Shown here piece by piece: positions 44,650-56,347 of a DNA stretch of 64,000 bases. Positions within the stretch are counted from its first letter, which is position 1, and the number at the start of each line of letters is the position of its first letter. The notes beneath the pieces are model-generated. The model saw only the letters and a program-made list of their open reading frames with translations. It was not told where the DNA came from and made no database searches. The stretch spans positions 66,182,501-66,246,500 of the forward strand of contig NC_088782.1 of assembly GCF_958450345.1 (NCBI RefSeq). Reading direction: 5' to 3'. Made by a program: the position numbers and the translations under genes. The DNA comes from Calliphora vicina (Eukaryota > Arthropoda > Insecta > Diptera > Calliphoridae).

Positions 44650-46520
44650 ATTACCCCAACTAGAGTTTACATTCTTTTATAATTGTACTTTATTAGAATT
44701 TTATTTTTACGAAAAATAACAAAATGTCAAACCTTTTGACCATAGCCCTTTAGCTGAAGGAGTTGGAATTCCCAGATTTGGCCAAATGTTGAATATATAT
44801 TAATTTTGATCTGGGTTACAGTAATTTGAAAATGCTTTATTAAAATTGTGTCTAATCCCTATATAAATAATATCTATATCCCCATACTCATAAATCATAT
44901 AAAATAAGCTTTATAAACCATTGAAAAATTTATAAATTGTTTATGAATATCAGTTTTATCAAAGAAAATAATACTCACACTCATTTATTCTGTTATGGAA
45001 ACTCTTTAAAAATCCTTTCTAAATTCTACACATATTCATATATGTATTTAAATATAAAATTTATTTTATTGTTTAACTTCCTCTTTTTTAGCAAAAAAAA
45101 ATAACTTTCTAAAACTATTATTAAGGAAAATACTACTATTTATTTACGAAATTGAAAATAACTTCCTATTCCCAAAACAACAATAAGGTTTTTAATAACT
45201 ACAAATTTCTCTATAAAATAATTTGCATTAAATCCTTTATTATTGTTATTTAAAGTTTTTAAGACAAATTGATACGCTTCAAAGGATTTTTATTACATTT
45301 AAGTGAATTGATGCTTAAAATTTATACCAAAAAAAGAAAAGTTTTCAATTTGAAGAAAATTTTACTAATAAAAGGTAAAATCTACATGTATGTAAAGGAG
45401 TATGTGTGCGTGTGTGTGTGGAGTGGTGATAGTAGCACTAACCCAATGAAAAAGTGAACAGTTTGGAATAGTCAGGAAAACTTCAGTCCAACAAACATAC
45501 AGTCATCAAGTATACTAATTATAAATCTTTAAATATATATGAACAAATTCTCAAAGGATAAGGACCAGTTTTCTAATTCCAAATAATCAATATAGTCTAG
45601 AAAAATAATTCTTAAACTAAATTTTAATAGGCAATTTTCTAATTAAAAATTTAAAAAAATTTAAATTTTTTTATTTCAAATCATTCTGAACTTGAAATAT
45701 TTCTTGCATGTTTGCTGGGATTTTATATCCTACACACACACACGACATTATTTTTACTGTTTGAGCATTTTTTTTTTCGAAACATTTCAATAAACGAGCT
45801 CTAAAGATTTGCAGAGATGGATATGTGAACGTATAAAATGAGATGAAAAAAAGCAGACTAGATAATACTGTGTCCAAAATGCTTTCCAGGTGACATGAAA
45901 CAACACTTAAGCTGTTCATAAAGAACTTGTTGTAGTCAACATACAGACAGACAGACATTCCATAAGTAAATTTAGTTACTGTAGACTGGAGGTATGTGTA
46001 TTAAAGAAATGCACTGTGGGTTGGAGCATATTTTAAAGAGTTGGTACATAATATTCATGTTAACTGTCCACACAATTATTAAAAACCAAAATTGTGTAAA
46101 ATTATTTATAGAGATGCATGGGAAAACAAAAGTATGTAATTTATAAGAATTAACTTATAAAAAAGTAAGGAATTTCATAACTTCAGATTTAATTCAGGAG
46201 ATCTCGGAATATGAAACTCTATATCGATGGCTTAATATAGAAAGGTCGTATCTCAACTTTTAGTTATTTTACAGGAGAAGGAAAATACTCAATAATATCA
46301 GAAAGTGAAATTGAAAAAAACAACTAAAAATTTGTAATATATCAAAAAACAGTTTTTAGAAAAATTGTTTGTTTTAATATAAACCAAAAAATGTGCATTA
46401 GGAAAATAAATTTTTTATGGGGGGAGGTCTATTTGAGTTTTGTCGATATGCATTTGAATAATTTAAATCTTAATTTAGCGATGATTGCCAATTTGAATAC
46501 AGTAAATGTTGGGGAAATTA
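44650..46520. other. AT-rich stretch without recognised gene
   Basis: Simple tracts include GTGTGCGTGTGTGTGTGGAG near 45.41 kb, ACACACACACAC near 45.73 kb and ACAGACAGACAGAC near 45.94 kb. The frames 45269-45457 and 45671-45958 look like chance. Confidence 0.5.
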
Positions 46521-46522
46521 TA

Positions 46523-46745
46523 CCCTACACAACCAAAGTGGGGAGGATATTTTGTCAGGAGCACAGATAATAGTCTAACAACCACCTTAGAATCACTTTC
46601 TGATTCGATTGAGCGATATCCGTCCGTCCGTCTGGCTGGTTGTCCATGTGAACCTTGAAAATATTTTTATAAAATTAGTTTTTTTTCGACTCAAGGGCCT
46701 AAAACAAATGTAAACTAAGTATTATCGGGTGAGAAACATTAGAAA
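46523..46745 (-). repeat. Mini-me-like repeat, fragment
   Basis: ATACCCTACACAACCAAAGT, GGGGAGGATATTTTG at 46522 corresponds to the family's 3' end in minus orientation. ACCACCTTAGAATCACTTTC, TGATTCGATTGAGCGATATC and CCGTCCGTCCGTCTGGCTGG follow. It then fades into unrelated sequence near 46745, so only the 3' third remains. Confidence 0.8.
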
Positions 46746-46764
46746 CCTCAAATTTCCACTGAAA

Positions 46765-47600
46765 ATTCCTTCAAAGACCAAAAGATGGGTATAAGATTTT
46801 TTCTCTGGATGTGTTGATAGAAGAGTTGTTTGCTGCAAAAAGTTTGTACTTTTGACATTTTTCTTTTGATGGATTTCGCACTGGCAAGATGGATATATCT
46901 ACTCCTGTGTCCACGAAAAAATATTTACCCTCAGTTTTGTCGTACATAAAGGCTAATGGTTGCACTCTCCCTATGACATTTAGTGGCCGGGTTGTGAGCT
47001 TTCCGGCAGATTGTCAACAAAAGAGCACGATGATAATAGCAAATTCTACAAGAAGATGAGTTTCTGCTGAAACTGCTATGCGACCCTCTCGATATATCTG
47101 CTTCTCCTACATATCTTGATATTACGTAGATCTGTGTTGATGCTTTGAAATTGTGAAAAGTTCACTAGTAGAAGTAATTTCAGACATGCTTGCATTTCGT
47201 GGAATTTGTGTATCAATAACCTTATCAGCCATTTCAACAAGATTACCTAGAGGATCAGAAGATGTTGCTAAAATCTTTGTAAACACATGGTTCGCAAAAA
47301 CTCTTCGGTGACACCATTTGCCAGATTTTTAATTTCTTGTAGCAGGGCACTTGGCTTATTATCTCCAAATTCGGAAACAGAGAAAGATGATAAAGTATTT
47401 TGTTTGCTTATTGGTAACGTGGTATAATACAAATTGAGCTTCAATTTTTTCAAGCCACATAAGCGGATTTTCTTTACAGAAGCGAGAAATTTTCAAGCAA
47501 AAATATGAATTTGTGATATCACCAGCTGCAGGATTGGGAACATGGACTGATGCTGAGCTTTATTCAGTTGTAGAACATGTTGCTGGCATCTTGTGTATGT
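46765..47600 (-). pseudogene. LTR retrotransposon gag/protease relic (Gypsy-like)
   Basis: Minus strand. Near 47560-47430 there is VPNPAAGDI, then ENPLMWLEKIEAQF, followed by the frame 47453-47268 with EFGDNKPSALLQEIKNLANG, VTEEFLRTMCLQRF. This is typical of the gag (capsid-like) region of many insect Gypsy-type elements. The frame 46965-46771 contains the retroviral-type aspartic protease signature FFVDTGVDISILPVR, with the catalytic DTG. A segment between them (CYYHRALLLTICRKAHNPA) resembles a degenerate zinc-knuckle-like end of gag. Frameshifts occur between pieces. No reverse transcriptase, integrase or LTR is seen. Only this 830-bp portion remains. Confidence 0.75.
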
Positions 47601-47646
47601 GAAAATCAGATAACGTCGGGCTCACAAATTGAAACAAATGTAAACT

Positions 47647-48725
47647 ATTGTGTACATGACTTAAAAATGCGGGGTTTTTAAAATTTTTTTCTTCTATTTT
47701 GGAAAGTTTGTACAATATAAATTTGTTCAAAGTATTGCCAACATATGGATTCCAAGCCAAAAGAACTGTTCATATTTTGGGGCCAAGTAGGAATCAAGCC
47801 AATATCGGAAACTCTGTTCCAAAGTGAAGCGTATCCCAGAGAGAGCATTCTGCATAGATCCAAACAAATAGTAAGCGGACTGTGCAAGGACTGGACTATA
47901 AGGCGGATGAGGCAAAACTTAAAACCACTTCTTTCTAAATAGTTTTTAACAGCTATTGCAAAATGTGGCCGAGCGTCGTCATGATGGAATATTACGGTTT
48001 CATGTCATGTCACTCATATTCTGCGCATTTTCGCACAATGTTCTTTTCAAACGAATCAGTTGTGTTCGGTACAGGTTCCCTATGATAGTCTGGTCAGATT
48101 TCTGCAGCTCATAATATATGCGACCCTTTTACTCCCACAAAATACGGAGTAATACCTAAGCGTCATGGATATTTGGCTTTGGTGTCGATTCGGCTGGTTG
48201 GCCAGTCTTCACATACGGTCTCTTACGCTTCGGCTTATTGTAATGTATCCATTTTTCATCACAAGTAATGATTCGGTGATATTCTTTTAAGCGTTCAAGC
48301 ATGAACAAATTTCCCTGTTTTTCAATGTAAATGATGATTGATGAAAGTAATGATTCGGTGCAAAAATTATCCTCTTTTAAGCATTCAAGCATCATTTCGG
48401 ACATACAAAACCGTGTTTTGCATGTGTGTTTGAAATTGCTCCCAATGATTTATTTTGCAAGCTCTTTGTTGAGTTTCACAACAATCTTCATGCAATAATG
48501 TCAGCAAATCTTGGTCATCAGAGATCGATCTTTGTCTTTCGTATCAAAATCATCACTACTGAACTGAACAAGCCACGTTTAAAACGATGGAACATATTCA
48601 CCATAAGCTTTGGTGAGCAATCGGAAGTAAAGCAAAACTTTCCGCATATGACGCTTTGTTGGGAAAAAAAATTCTGTTTACTCCATAATGTTCAATAACT
48701 AAGCGAAAATAAATGACAGATATGA
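47647..48725 (-). mobile_element. Mariner (mauritiana-type) relic, copy C
   Basis: Minus strand. The N-terminal helix-turn-helix half is decayed at 48700-48430. The frame 48404-48156 has SEMMLECLKEDNFCTESLL, then after a short duplicated stretch (EDNFCTES / KEYHRIITC) the catalytic DEKWIHYNKPKRKRPYVK and GQPAESTPKPNIH. The C-terminal part includes HPPYSPVLAQSAYYLFGSMQ, NALSGIRFTLEQSFRYWLDS (47915-47727). The third catalytic position, normally SPD, is SPV, and stops separate the parts. The left end near 47650 reads TGTACATGACTTAAAAATGC, as in copy B. Confidence 0.85.
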
Positions 48726-48768
48726 CATATAAGTTATTAACAGGGAATAGATATGATATTTACACATG

Positions 48769-49554
48769 CACGCAGAGAAAAAACATGGTTGGACATGGTT
48801 ACGACAACTATACTATGTTCTCTGTAACAATATATTGTTGTCGTAAACATATAATTATTGTTTTAATTTAATTTCAACAATATTATAGTTACTGTAAACG
48901 TTTATATTTTCATCGCAATTATAAATATGAATATGGTTTTCGAACAACTAAATAATGATAATTAGGTAAACATATTATTTTTATGTACAACCATTAAATG
49001 TTAAGTTTATATACGCGTAGTCATAATATGTTTAACATGCAAACAAAATATGTTTATTTTTAATAGTCTGTTTTACCACCATTTGTGAGTGTTGGTGTTT
49101 GTCTAAGCTGTGTTATTTTTACTAGTAAATTTTGAGTGCCTGTAATTCCCATTCGCTCTATAGTTTTATTTGTATATTATCTTTAACTTTTCTAGAGCGA
49201 ATAACAATAAATTTGATTTTATCAATAATATTTTAATTGTGAATTTAGTACTTTAAAACTAAAACCTATTAAAATTTTGTATTTCCAAAAATAAATTTTA
49301 ATAATAATATGATTATTTTGGATCATAATATGATTTAATTGTATCATAATATGATTTAATTGGGTCATAAATATGATGACTTTGGGTCATATTATGATTG
49401 ATTTTTATCATAATTTGATTATTTCAGAACATATTATGATATTTTATGATACTAATAATGATCATAATATGTTTTGGACTACAAGCAAAAATCTGATCAT
49501 AATATGTTGCTCTTAGTTTATGGTTACCACAACCATGTTTTTTTTCTACGTGTG
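48769..49554. mobile_element. Foldback DNA element with CACG(C/T)AGAAAAAACATGGTTG ends
   Basis: The left end is CACGCAGAGAAAAAACATGG, TTG. The right end read inverted is CACACGTAGAAAAAAAACAT, GGTTGTGGTAACC. The roughly 785-bp interior is A/T-rich and non-coding. Its right half holds many ATCATAATATGAT-like palindromes. The terminal 'CAC-AGA-AAAA' pattern resembles the start of the 33.4/42.7/43.7 kb MITEs, which may hint at a common superfamily. No clean target duplication was found. Confidence 0.68.
49305..49510. repeat. Cluster of ATCATAATATGAT palindromes
   Basis: Within about 200 bp there are at least eight exact or one- to two-mismatch versions of ATCATAATATGAT, for example 49323, 49344, 49454 and 49497 (ATCATAATATG). 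Others run in inverted phase (TCATATTATGAT, ACATATTATGAT). They lie in the right half of the foldback element at 48.77-49.55 kb. Clustered subterminal motifs are common transposase-binding sites in DNA transposons, but here they are on one side only. Confidence 0.75.
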
Positions 49555-49599
49555 GATAAGATATTTACACGTTTCAGAACTATTTAGGAATTTTGGCAT

Positions 49600-50312
49600 C
49601 GATTTGTTAGTGCATATTTTTGCATATTTTACCCTTAAATATGTTTGCATATATTTGTTTTAAGAGCATATTTATGACATATTTTTGCGTTTTTAGAGCA
49701 TATTTTACTGTTTAATAACTTATTTTGACTTTATCAAAAACAAATTTTGTCTTACTTATTTTCCGCTGTTGTTTTACTTCCTTTGTTTATTGTTTAAAAT
49801 TCAAAATTGAAAAATAGATGGCTTTTTTTAATATAAAATAAGCACTATTTTAATAACAGCGCCATCTAAATATCAAATTTTAGTTCTAATTCAAACTTAA
49901 CCATTCTAAGCGTTAAAGAAATATTGTGTTTTAAATTTGCTCCTATAATATCAGTTGATGTCGAAAGAGCATTTTCTATGTATAAAATTTAAGTCAATAT
50001 TTTGTAATTTATTGCAACAATATCCTTAATTGAAGAAGTGACTTTATATTTATATAAAATATCATCAAAAAATACCTCTCGAGACCTTTACATAGCTTAA
50101 GTTCCTATTGTTTTTATGTTGTATTTATTTTTTATTAGTTCATGTTATTTTTGTTTATTTTTTTAAATAAAAGTATATTTTTTGGTGAAAAATTATGTAA
50201 AAGTTTGTTTTTTAAAAAGCATATTTTTTTAAATTTTAAGAGCATATTTTAAAGTTTATACTGCATTTTATTTAAAGAGTTTTTTTTAGAGCATATTTCC
50301 GGTTTCCCTGGT
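49600..50312 (+). mobile_element. hAT element relic with GCATATTT repeats
   Basis: On the plus strand at 49936-49989 the sequence encodes FAPIISVDVERAFSMYK, the hAT C-terminal dimerisation motif (APITSVDVERSFSxYK). A stop follows at once. GCATATTT-type motifs are clustered on both sides (about 49610-49700 and 50218-50300), and the right end inverted is CAGGGAAACCGGAAATATGC, a CAGGG hAT terminus. A matching left end is not clear; CAGAACTATTTAGGAATTTT at 49577 could be its decayed partner. Most of the transposase is gone. Confidence 0.7.
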
Positions 50313-52665
50313 TATTAAAAACAAAAATCTTGTTCAAATCTCACATATTTAAGTCATACCCAACAACATTTTTTAATAAAAATTACTTAGTTTAGCTTGT
50401 TTTTTTTTTAATTTTATTTATACTGAAAATCCTTTAAGTCCCAGTGAAACATAGGTCCGATAATTGTTCATAATTGGTCCTATCTTCCATATCATGGAAA
50501 TAAGTTATTGAAATTTTAAAAGAAAGATGCTTTTGCTAATTTACTCATACTTTCTTAAGTGCTTTATGCGTACTTTGGCCCTTTCTGAAACTAAATCAAT
50601 CAGGTCAGGAAAAATTAAACCTGTAGCACTCAGTTGTTGATTATTGGACTCGGAAAAGAATTATGAGTTTTAAATAAAACTCTTACCTTTTTTTATTTGT
50701 TAGACCCATAATGCAACACTACGCATATTTCAATATAAATGTATGTTACTTAAATTGATTTTCACAAAATATATATATGTATGTTTGCATATACATATAC
50801 ATATATATTGTATATATGCAAAATAAATATTAAAATTTATTTGTCATTTCAATTTAATGAAAGAAATTTACGATAAGGGCTGCAAACTAACAAAAATTTT
50901 CTATTAAAATATAACATTACTTAGTTTTACATAAAAAAAATTTTAGATTTAATTGAAACAATTGTATTCATATGTAGAAAAGACCAACCAAAGGTTCATA
51001 ATTCTGTCATTGACATTCAGTCATTCTTTAAACACTTAACAAAAGTATTTCTTTAAGCAACACACACACCCCTTTTACCTCTAGTATTTCCAAAATGCAT
51101 TTATAAAACCCTTAAAGGACTACAAACAAATACCCAGCAAGAGATGATGACATGATTTCTTATTTAAAATAGAGCATTCATTCACTTTAACATCAGCAAC
51201 ATCATCATCATCTTCGTTAGCAGCAACAGCAGCAGGATCCTTATGATTGGCACTAAAACACCTTGTTCCCTTTTATTTTATTTGTTGCTTTTTAAACACA
51301 TTCATATATGTTTGTATCTGTGTTTATAAATGTAAGAGAGTATTGATAAAGAGCTGAAAGTAAGTAGTTTTGTAAATAGAAACAGTTTTATTAAGATACT
51401 TGACAACATGTGTAACAATTCCCAACACTTACTACATATTTACGCAGCATTGGAGTACATACCTACTCGTACTTTACCTTTCATACATCACATACAACAT
51501 TTTTTTACCCCCAACTCTTACTTTGCGTAACATTAAATGCGTTGGCACTTGTACGCAATTTAAATTTTAAATTGAAATGTATCTGCTGAATGTATCTATC
51601 TGTCCAATGCTAGAATTTTCCATAAAAAACACTTAACATTTACAGCCGAGATAAAAATGTTTATTTGAAAATAAATTTTAAGGGTCGCTGGTGAAAAGAG
51701 AAAAACCCAACTTATTTGTTTAAAATATTTAAATATTTCAATTTTGGAATGGCGCCAACAAGTGTTTCTGCTACAATCCTTCTCCACTTGTCCAGGCATT
51801 TGTGTATCAGAAAGGATCCTTTATTTAACAAAATAACAAGAATAATTGTAAATGTATTTAAGGTTAACACCCACTTATATTTAACGAAAAATGTATGAAA
51901 TTTATTTAACAAAATCTCACTTTTCTTAAATTCTTTAGAATTTTGTTTTGTAAATGGACTTTCAAAATAAATACATCTTAGATCGAATTACCATAAATCA
52001 AGGAACTAAGTAAGTAGATTTTGAAGTATGACTATGTGTACTTTAGTGTTATATTTATTTGGAGAAGAGAGTAATGTGATCTTGATCTTGTTTGTCTTGA
52101 GCACACTTTAAATATCATGCTCATCATTTGCAATTAGCACCACTATTCTAGATAAGAATGTTTTTTGTAGCATGTTGTGGTGCAGCAGCAACATGTGTCT
52201 TGTTCATTTATTCCTTTCTATTTTTTATCTAGTTAGAAATTAGTTATAAACCACAATACCTAGAAATTTGATGGGGATTTACATACGTTTTAAATTATCA
52301 AATTCAATTTGTTTTTAATATTTACATTTTGGTTTTTTAATAATGAAATATTCTTTGAAAAATGCCGAATATTGGCGAATTTTCAATTATCTGAATTTTG
52401 CCATGTATGTTTAGATGTCTTTTATTAAAGTAATTTTGTAAAATATTAGTTCTAGTTTCGATATACAGTGGTTGAAAATAGTCAATTTTTTTTTCAAATA
52501 ATCAATTTCTATTTTAATTTATTTTAAAATATACTTCTGTTTTCATATAACAGCAACAAATATAAACGTTATTAATTAAATTCCTAAAGTAGAAAACAAA
52601 CTCAAAAGGATTCATTATTATGGTAGTGACAAAAGAAATGAAATCTTAGGTTTCATTTTTACACA
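50313..52665. other. AT-rich stretch without recognised gene
   Basis: A small decayed piece of the mini-me-like repeat lies at about 50440-50560 (CATAATTGGTCCTATCTTCC, TTGAAATTTTAAAAGAAAGA), minus orientation. There is a TATATATGTATG/CATATACATATA tract near 50.77-50.81 kb and CATCATCATC and CAGCAACAGCAGCAG tracts near 51.20-51.24 kb. No gene is seen. Confidence 0.5.
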
Positions 52666-53404
52666 GTGAATCCGTATTTTGTTGAATAGCCCTTGTTTTT
52701 TGTTACTGCTTTACAGCGACGATTAATTGGCCGTCGTGTCGTATCCTTTGGGACGTTCACTTCAAAACACATACCTCCTGGGATTGTAAACACTCGGCTA
52801 GAACCCTAGAGTTGTGTTTGGATCATTTTCGTGTTGGAATCTCCAAACTAGGGACATATTTTCATCATCGATGTTCATCATCCGATTCTAGTCATAATAC
52901 TCTATATTTTATTATATGAATTGCCCTGAACAATAGCCCCACACCGTAATATTACCACCGCCAAACTGTCTTATTTGTGTACTATTCCTTCCCCCGTCTA
53001 AAAAATGTTCGCCGATCACTGCATCATAAATTGTATTTGGATTCATGCTAACAGAGAACACCATTCGAATTCTATCTCGACCAGTTTAACCCTTGGAGGT
53101 ATAGGGGTTTTTGGCGCTAAACGGTATAACCAGGTCTGTGCAGACCTATATGGGATTTGCATGGAAATACATATACAGGCCTCTTAAAATTATGTGAAAA
53201 TTTGTTTGTTCAAGGCACGAATACCTGGCATGTGAATGCTGTAAACTAAACGGCTTTTTGCAATAGATGCAATGAAACCACAATTATGTACATGTATTAT
53301 TAATGTGTGAAACCCCTTACATTATACATTGAAAGAAGCTTTTCTATATGTATAGTTTCGTTTTTTAATTTTTCTTAACATACAAATTATTCATAGGTCT
53401 ACAC

Positions 53405-54746
53405 TAGGGTATTCAATTAAACGGGTTTCTTGTTTAATCGGTTAATAGAGCAAATAATTAATCGAGGTTTAGATTTATTCGGTTAATAATCGGTTAATTT
53501 AAAATTATTCGATTAACCGAATAATTTCTATTTTAATTTTAAATTGAAAATACAACAACGAATTTTGTGTACAAAAACATAAAAAACAGCAAATAAGGTA
53601 TTTGAGATCATTTTTGTATACATATCGCCTATTTGCTGCAACAACGTCATAACTAAAAATCCGTAGTTTTTGAACTGAGTAATATAAAATATGCGCCGTT
53701 CTATAATCTTTCATATAGTTTTATCAGTTTTCAAAAAAGTCAATTATTTGGTGAGTGAAATTCATGTTTTCTCGTATATTAGATAAGTAAAAATTTGGAT
53801 TAAATACAGATTAGAAAGATATTAACATCTACTATTTAAATCAGGTTTTATTTCTGAAATCGCATGATTTGTTTAAAATTTATTTAAGAAATAGTAAAAT
53901 GTCATAAAACATTCAAAGACGTTTTTCTTGAAACGACGTTTTTCTTGAAACGACTTTTTTTTTAAATTATGACGTTGTTGCAGAAATGAGCGATGTGTGA
54001 GTTTTTTAAGGTTTTAGTGAGATCTTCTGAAATAATCTTTTATAAAAAGAATATAATTTCAACGATTTTTTCTTTAGATTTAATATAACTTTTCTTGGAA
54101 AAAAACTCTCTCGCTGATTGTATATATTGGAGAAATCAAAATCATGATAAAGAATATTCCTTTTTTGATTGTTTTAGATTTTGATTAATTTAATAGTTTC
54201 GTTTAGTTATGATAAAAGACTCATTTCTCATTTCTATACATGCAAATACAAACATAGTTTCAAACGTAGAGAAACATTGAGCCGAAACTAGAAAAAAACT
54301 CAAACAAAAAAATTACTCAAAATAATCACACATACGAGTGTTGTTTTTGTTTTCACATAGTTTTTTCTACTAATACATTCTCACCACTTAGGTTTCTGAC
54401 AACTGAGTTAGGTCTTTGACAGCAGAGTTTCCGCTCTATGTATATTCTCTATGGTTTCAAAGACATGTAAATTAAATATGTCAGTTGTTATACATACTCA
54501 CTTATCATGTCTATTGGAAGTTCAAAAAATATCTAATTTTAATTTGAAATTTGTATTTGAATTGAAAGGGAAAAATAAATCTAAAAAAAAATTGTTTAAA
54601 GGGAAAAAAGGAATTTCGGTTAATCGGTTAATCGACACAAATTAATCGGTTTATTTGTTATTTGAAAATCGGCAATTTTAAATTATTCAAAAACCGTCAA
54701 AAATTAATCGGTTAACCGATTAACGGATAATCGATTGAATACCCTA
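53405..54746. mobile_element. hAT-like element inside the piggyBac-like element
   Basis: The ends are TAGGGTATTCAATTAAACGG at 53405 and, inverted from 54746, TAGGGTATTCAATCGATTAT. The 8-bp flanks are GTCTACAC (53397-53404) and GTCTGCAC (54747-54754), seven of eight matching. Subterminal regions on both sides are packed with TTAATCGGTTAAT/GATTAACCGA motifs. The same terminus occurs on the 40.97-44.60 kb element, which carries a hAT transposase fragment. Here I find no transposase. A CATAGAG MITE lies inside (54265-54453). Confidence 0.85.
54265..54453. mobile_element. hAT-type MITE, CATAGAG family, copy 2
   Basis: 189 bp. The left end is CGTAGAGAAACATTGAGCCG, AAACT (slightly decayed). The right end inverted is CATAGAGAATATACATAGAG, CGGAAACT. 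A perfect 8-bp duplication GTTTCAAA flanks it (54257-54264 and 54454-54461). The interior closely matches copy 1 at 21.3 kb. It is the innermost layer of the nest, so the youngest insertion there. Confidence 0.92.
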
Positions 54747-55205
54747 GTCTGCACAGACCTGGTTATGACGTTTGAACCAAAACATTTGAAAATCTGGATT
54801 ATGCTCATTGTGTACGGAGAATGTTGCTCCAGGAAGTCATTAAAGGATTTGTCTCTAACACGAAAAGCAATAAAGTTATACACACTTTTATATGCAAAAG
54901 GTCTGCACAGACCTGGTTGTATCTCCGAGGGGTAATTATTCTTTGGCAAATTGTATTCGCGTGTCGATAGCAATCAAAACCAGCCTCCTCTAGTCTACGG
55001 CTAACAGTTCGAGGAATAATTTTTAAAATCTCTTGCTATTAAATGATCTTGTCTTGGAGTAGTTTTACGAGGTCTTCCTCCCAAAAGTTGTGTTTTTACA
55101 GTAACTGTCTCACGATTTTTTTATAATTGAATACCACAGATAGTTTATTGCTTCAAACCAGCCTTAAAATCGCTTATTATTTTGGTTATCAAATTTTTGC
55201 AAATC

Positions 55206-56030
55206 TGGACTCTAAGCATTTATAATACATATTTGAAAAATCTTATTGTGCGAAAAAAAAACTACAAAAATAAATTACCAAAATAAATATTGAAATAGCG
55301 ATTAACAACGGCTCTTACAGCGTTTTCTTACATATTATTTTTGTTTTAGTCTTCTTTTTTTGCCGAAGTTTAAAAGTTTCCATTGTTTTCCCAATGCTTA
55401 GAAGTATTTTTGTTAAAATATAATGAAATTTGTTACATTTTAAGAATAAACCTAGTAAAGTTAGTGAGAGGTCAAGTTTTGGAAATTGATATTACGGAAT
55501 ATAGTATTGAAAAAAGTTTCCATTGAAAGAATTTGAAACACACTCAAAATGTTTGAGTTATTTTGAAAAAACTGGTTTAGAATAGGTCGTAGTACTTTAG
55601 TAAATATAACTCACACATTTTTAGACCGATTTAAAAATTTTAAACAATTATGGAGAGACAAAGAATTCAGCTTTCATAAAATGTATATTTCAAGAAATTA
55701 TGTAAATTTTTATAAAAATTTTCGCTTTTTTTTGTAATTTTTCAAATTCAACAATAGTTACATTCAATTTTTTTCTATATAACGAGACATTCTTGTTAAA
55801 ATCGGTTTAGATTTGGAAAAGTTATTTAACTTTTTCGAAGAAATTTAAAACTATACAAATATTTGTTCAATAGTTTTTTGTTTTTTTTTATTGACATTCA
55901 CTGGGGTAGAAAATGCTTAAAATGGTGTCAATGAAAAGCTGAATAATTTTGTCAATTTTCATGCGATTTAAAAAATTAAAACCTTGTTTTGTTAAAAACT
56001 AAATTTTCTTTATATATTGGTATACATTTT
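55206..56030. other. AT-rich stretch without recognised gene
   Basis: I see nothing beyond A/T-rich simple sequence. Confidence 0.5.
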
Positions 56031-56036
56031 TATAAG

Positions 56037-56189
56037 GACCCCTTTCACACTAGGCAATTTAGTTGCGCAAGTCTCTTGTGTTTGTTGATGGCAGAGGTAA
56101 TGTCGGGTTAAGGAGAAGAAAAATTTAAATGTTGTTTTGTTGTTGGGCAAGAGACTTGCGCAACTAAATTGCCTAGTGTGAAAGGGGTC
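56037..56189. mobile_element. Foldback MITE, 153 bp, with 42-bp perfect arms
   Basis: The left arm 56037-56078 (GACCCCTTTCACACTAGGCA ... CAAGTCTCTTG) and the right arm 56148-56189 are exact inverted copies. The loop is 69 bp (starting TGTTTGTTGATGGCAGAGGT). AAG flanks both sides (56034-56036, 56190-56192) and could be a 3-bp target duplication. No coding capacity. Perfect arms suggest recent insertion or gene conversion between arms. Confidence 0.93.
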
Positions 56190-56347
56190 AAGCTTTCATA
56201 TCAAAATAAGCACTGAAAAGCTACTAAAATCAAAAAAGTGAATTTTTATTTTTTGAATTTTGCTTATTTTTTTAGATATTTTTAACAAAACAATACTTAT
56301 AACTTACGAATCATTATGTGTCCAAGGTAAACGAAAATATAATAAAA

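Larger units (their letters stand above)
53090..54932. mobile_element. piggyBac-like element within the Tc1 relic
   Basis: The left end is TTAA (53086-53089) followed by CCCTTGGAGGTATA. The right end read inverted is CCCCTCGGAGATACAACCAG. Both ends lead into CCAGGTCTGTGCAGACC, giving an inverted subterminal repeat. The right target reads TAAT where TTAA is expected, one short change away. CCC ends plus a TTAA target indicate piggyBac-like. No transposase is seen. Apart from the hAT-like element inside it, it is only about 500 bp, so it was probably non-autonomous. Confidence 0.72.
52670..55205 (-). mobile_element. Tc1-type element relic, split by a three-layer nest
   Basis: Minus strand. The N-terminal DNA-binding part lies right of the nest: IIKKS/ETVTVKTQLLGGRPRKTT at about 55130-55070 and RTVSRRLEEAGFDCYRHANT at about 55010-54950, then FAKE. 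The catalytic half lies left of it: NWSR, HESKYNL (about 53085-53030), FGGGNITVWGYCSGQF (about 52960-52920) and FQHENDPNTTL (about 52840-52810). At the cut, TTTGCCAAAGAATA and TTAAACTGG would read FAKEYLNW, the expected Tc1 sequence, when one TTAA is kept. Internal stops and missing residues show it is inactive. Terminal repeats were not identified. Confidence 0.82.
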
